From Treponema sp. (GTDB lineage Bacteria > Spirochaetota > Spirochaetia > Treponematales > Treponemataceae), in NCBI GenBank assembly GCA_016297415.1, contig JAEDGQ010000102.1, positions 1-5,915 of the forward strand: 5,915 nucleotides of DNA, written 5' to 3'. The first letter of the stretch is position 1; every line of letters begins with the position of its first letter. Positions 4,194 to 5,915 of the stretch are shown in pieces. Position numbers and translations under genes: made by a program. The notes beneath the pieces were generated by a model. The model was given only the letters and a program-made list of their open reading frames with translations. It ran no database searches and was not told the origin of the DNA.

Positions 4194-5087
4194 ATGAAAA
4201 GTATTTTGAAAAGACTCCCAGGGCTTGCAGCTGGTGCAGTTCTTGCACTGGGAGTTGCAGGCTGTTCTAATGGCAGCAAAGATTTTGTCCTGATTCCGGC
4301 CGGAACTTTCCAGATGGGAAGCAACCAGGGATATGATGAAAACAAGCCGGTTCATACTGTAACACTTACAAAGGCATTCCATATGTGTGACCACGAAGTA
4401 ACACAGAAAGAATACGAAGCCGTTATGGGTTCAAATCCAAGTTGGTTTCCAGCTGGAGCTGCTGAAGGTGAAGTCCAGGAAAACCGTCCTGTAGAAGAGG
4501 TAAGCTGGTATATGGCAATCGTCTATTGTAACAAACGTTCTATGGCAGAAAATCTTACACCATGCTACACAATCAGCGGAAAAACAGATCCTGCAGAATG
4601 GGGAACAATTCCAACTAGAAGCAATAAAACATGGGATGCAGTAGAATGCAACTGGACTGCAAACGGATACCGACTCCCGACAGAAGCAGAATGGGAATAT
4701 GCTGCAAGAGCAGGAGACGCAACAGTTGATTCCCTTACATGGAGCGGAACAAACGCAGAAGCAAGTCTTGGAAACTATGCCTGGTATTCTTCAAATGCAG
4801 AATCAAAGACTCATGAAGTAAAGAAAAAGAGTGCAAATGCATTTGGGATTTATGACATGAGCGGAAACGTATGGGAATGGTGCTGGGACAGGTGTTCGGT
4901 ATTTGATGAATATTCTTCAGATGCAGTAACTGACCCTCGCGGCCACTCGTCGGGCTCCGACCGCGTTAGCCGTGGTGGTAGTTATAACAACAGCTTGGGC
5001 AATTGTGCCTTGTCTTGCCGTAGCTACGACTACCCGAGCAACCAGCTCCTCAACCTTGGTTTTCGTGTGTGTCGTAGTGCAAACTAA
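4194..5087 (+). CDS. FGE-sulfatase (SUMF1) fold lipoprotein, TvpA-like putative DGR target
   Basis: This 297-residue lipoprotein has the fold of formylglycine-generating enzyme. The ATG at 4194 follows AGAGGAA (4182-4188) and opens a signal ending LGVAGC with Cys24, the same Cys position and a very similar pattern to the first lipoprotein. Family motifs in order: FVLIPAGTFQMGS (31-43), DHEVTQKEYEAVMG, RPVEEVSWYMAIVYCN, YRLPTEAEWEYAARAG (159-174), GIYDMSGNVWEWCWD (218-232), DPRG, RVSRGGS and LGFRVCRSAN. In active FGE the segment after GGS carries two catalytic copper-binding Cys (of the type GGSxLCxxSYC). Here the first is Asn and only Cys271 remains, so enzyme activity is unlikely and a binding role fits better. 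The C-terminal 45 residues match the variable part of Treponema TvpA-type DGR targets. It has its own promoter and terminator, so it is monocistronic. The ligand is unknown. Confidence 0.92.
   Translation: MKSILKRLPGLAAGAVLALGVAGCSNGSKDFVLIPAGTFQMGSNQGYDENKPVHTVTLTKAFHMCDHEVTQKEYEAVMGSNPSWFPAGAAEGEVQENRPVEEVSWYMAIVYCNKRSMAENLTPCYTISGKTDPAEWGTIPTRSNKTWDAVECNWTANGYRLPTEAEWEYAARAGDATVDSLTWSGTNAEASLGNYAWYSSNAESKTHEVKKKSANAFGIYDMSGNVWEWCWDRCSVFDEYSSDAVTDPRGHSSGSDRVSRGGSYNNSLGNCALSCRSYDYPSNQLLNLGFRVCRSAN
4938..5078 (+). other. Putative DGR variable region of the FGE-fold lipoprotein
   Basis: From 4932 to 5078, 49 successive codons contain none ending in A, unlike the A-rich third positions upstream. 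On the fixed scaffold GGS...NC...S.R....P........LGFRV the changeable positions read TAT AAC AAC AGC, TGC, AGC TAC GAC TAC, AGC AAC and CTC CTC AAC. Nearly all are AAY-derived types (Asn, Ser, Tyr, Asp, Cys, Leu), as expected from adenine-specific mutagenic reverse transcription of an AAC-rich template. The invariant 3' part GGTTTTCGTGTGTGTCG is a candidate mutagenic-homology segment. The template repeat and reverse transcriptase are not in this window. Boundaries are approximate. Confidence 0.72.
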
Positions 5088-5096
5088 ACTTTGCAC
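5077..5096. other. Hairpin spanning the stop codon of the FGE lipoprotein gene
   Basis: GTGCAAA (5077-5083) pairs with TTTGCAC (5090-5096) over 7 bp with loop CTAAAC, and the TAA stop lies in the loop. It directly follows the putative variable region, as does the hairpin at 1981-2006, and is separate from the true terminator 36 bp further on. A DGR target-recognition role is inferred by analogy with the phage BPP-1 cruciform. Confidence 0.65.
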
Positions 5097-5131
5097 GTCC
5101 AGTAAGGAAATTGTCCTAAAAAAACGTAAGA

Positions 5132-5165
5132 CCGCCCGGTAGTCAGACTGGGCGGCCTTTTTTTT
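5132..5165 (+). terminator. Intrinsic terminator of the FGE lipoprotein gene
   Basis: CCGCCCGGT (5132-5140) pairs with ACTGGGCGG (5147-5155) over 9 bp with one G-T wobble and loop AGTCAG. It is followed by CC and eight T residues (5158-5165). It lies 44 bp after the stop codon and is a standard rho-independent terminator. Confidence 0.92.
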
Positions 5166-5211
5166 GATCCTTTTAATCTGAGTTCATCTGCGTTTAATTT
5201 GCCTTATCCTT

Positions 5212-5307
5212 CTACGCCCGATTGTAGTGGCGGCGGCAGCCGTTGCGGAGCAATGGAGCGCTTTTGCGCGGAACCACGGAAAGCGGGAACCTGCCGTTCA
5301 GGCAGGT
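5212..5307 (+). repeat. Interspersed repeat beginning CTACGCCCGATT, copy 2, with terminal hairpin
   Basis: The first 21 bp equal 2290-2310. GC-rich sequence follows, with GCGC-TTTT-GCGC and a final hairpin ACCTGCC (5289-5295) / GGCAGGT (5301-5307) with loop GTTCA. T-rich sequence starts about 8 bases later, so the last hairpin could be a weak terminator. No coding potential is seen. Confidence 0.65.
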
Positions 5308-5349
5308 AAGTCCTTATTTTTTTTACTTTTTTTTTGATTTTTTTTGTTT

Positions 5350-5377
5350 TTGACACTATATTTATCTTTAGAATATT
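5350..5377 (+). promoter_or_regulatory. Possible promoter for the Rpn-family fragment
   Basis: A perfect -35 box TTGACA (5350-5355) is followed 16 bp later by AATATT (5372-5377), which matches four of six -10 positions. It would give a leader of about 150 nt before the Rpn start. That leader, 5384-5535, is less AT-rich than the flanks and shows no gene or structure that I can recognise. Confidence 0.45.
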
Positions 5378-5535
5378 TGTAGCATTCTTCGTTGTGTGCA
5401 CGGCGGAGTTGTGTTTTTTCCACGGACTTTCTTAAGACGAGTTTGTGACGTACCGGCTGCATCTCTGGCCCGGCGAGAGTTCATTGTAGAGTTTTCATTT
5501 ACAGTACTAATTTTTCTCGTTACAGGAGGTTCCTT

Positions 5536-5856
5536 ATGGAACAGATTTCTATGCGTCCGTCTCCTGATGCTCTTTTAAATCCGAGATATGACGCCATTTT
5601 TAAGGCTTTGTTTACTGACAATTCGCCTCAGTCACGGTTTGCCCTGCAGTCTTTTCTGGAGGCTATTCTTGATGCTAAGGTCAGTGACATCAAACTGCAG
5701 CCAAATGTACTGGCGGTAGAAAGTGTTACGGATAAGAATGCTGTTTTTGATATTTCCTGTGTGTTGAACGATTTCGAAGCTGTCAACATTGAAATGCAGG
5801 GGATTGATGTTACGGGCTGGTATGACAGAAGGGCCGAGTATTATGGAGGCCACTGA
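5536..5856 (+). pseudogene. Truncated Rpn-family (PD-(D/E)XK) recombination-promoting nuclease/putative transposase
   Basis: The reading frame encodes 106 residues starting MEQISMRPSPDALLNPRYDAIFKALF, preceded by a strong SD AGGAGGT at 5524-5530, 5 bases from the ATG. NPRYDAIFKALF, FLEAIL, VFDISC (Asp72) and NIEMQ (Glu86, Gln88) are the N-terminal hallmarks of the Rpn/PDDEXK_2-type family, including the D...ExQ nuclease core. Complete members are about 280-330 residues long, and the DRRAEYY segment normally continues into the rest of the protein. Here it goes to GGH and a stop. The other frames up to 5915 give no recognisable continuation, so this is a deletion or replacement and not a simple frameshift. 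Rpn proteins are linked to DNA cleavage, recA-independent recombination and phage defence. A short functional product cannot be excluded. Confidence 0.8.
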
Positions 5857-5915
5857 AAAAGGTCTCCAATTTTTAAGGCCTGAAAAAAAAAAGCCAGATT
5901 TTTGAGAAAAAAATC

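Noticed and set aside
4194..5087. Active formylglycine-generating enzyme
   Set aside because: The cysteine pair needed for copper binding is not preserved, no sulfatase gene is near, and the C-terminus looks diversified.
5396..5578. Small plus-strand frame overlapping the Rpn start
   Set aside because: No recognisable domain or SD; it overlaps the well-supported Rpn start in another frame.
5848..5867. Terminator at the end of the Rpn fragment (GGAGGCC / GGTCTCC)
   Set aside because: The stem has a mismatch and is followed by only a short, interrupted T-run, so support is too weak.

Overview
The window looks like accessory chromosome from a host-associated spirochaete, most likely a Treponema. 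It is AT-rich, with A-ending codons dominating two of the genes. It has two lipoproteins with spirochaete-style signal peptides, many intergenic repeats, an AAA/DUF4143 ATPase and an Rpn-type fragment. The genus is inferred from gene content and style; there is no marker gene.

Layout: (1) 1-346, a non-coding leader with a TTGACA box, a tandem array of an 8-bp unit, a block shared with the second lipoprotein gene and a strong intrinsic terminator. (2) 347-1996, a lipoprotein with CxxC repeats and a C-terminal DUF6273-like, C-type-lectin-like domain. (3) 1997-2423, non-coding: a stop-codon hairpin, a nested palindromic element, an interspersed repeat, a terminator and a promoter with -10 only 6 bp from the next ATG. 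(4) 2424-3734, an AAA ATPase with DUF4143, probably on a leaderless mRNA. (5) 3735-4193, a repeat that supplies the ATPase stop codon, a promoter, and a second copy of the lipoprotein leader whose terminator loop is full of palindromic repeats. (6) 4194-5087, an FGE-sulfatase/SUMF1-fold lipoprotein. (7) 5088-5535, a hairpin, terminator, repeat and promoter. (8) 5536-5856, the N-terminal third of a PD-(D/E)XK Rpn-family gene, cut short.

The main signal is that both lipoprotein genes end in a block that looks like the variable region of a diversity-generating retroelement (DGR). In each block A-ending codons suddenly disappear, the amino acids at fold positions known to vary look like products of AAY codons mutated at adenines (Tyr, Ser, Asp, Leu, Cys, Asn), and the block ends in a hairpin over the stop codon. 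The FGE-fold gene resembles the known Treponema TvpA-type DGR target; the DUF6273 gene would be a second, differently folded target. No reverse transcriptase or template repeat is in the window, so diversification would have to act in trans and probably needs two templates.

The two lipoprotein genes also share a leader: a 60-bp block with 56 identical bases, then an intrinsic terminator whose stem is kept by paired base changes, then a near-identical run to the shared GGTTGAGC. They have matching 24-residue lipoprotein signals too. This suggests one regulated family of variable surface lipoproteins with attenuated 5' leaders. The ATPase and the Rpn fragment have no evident link to it.
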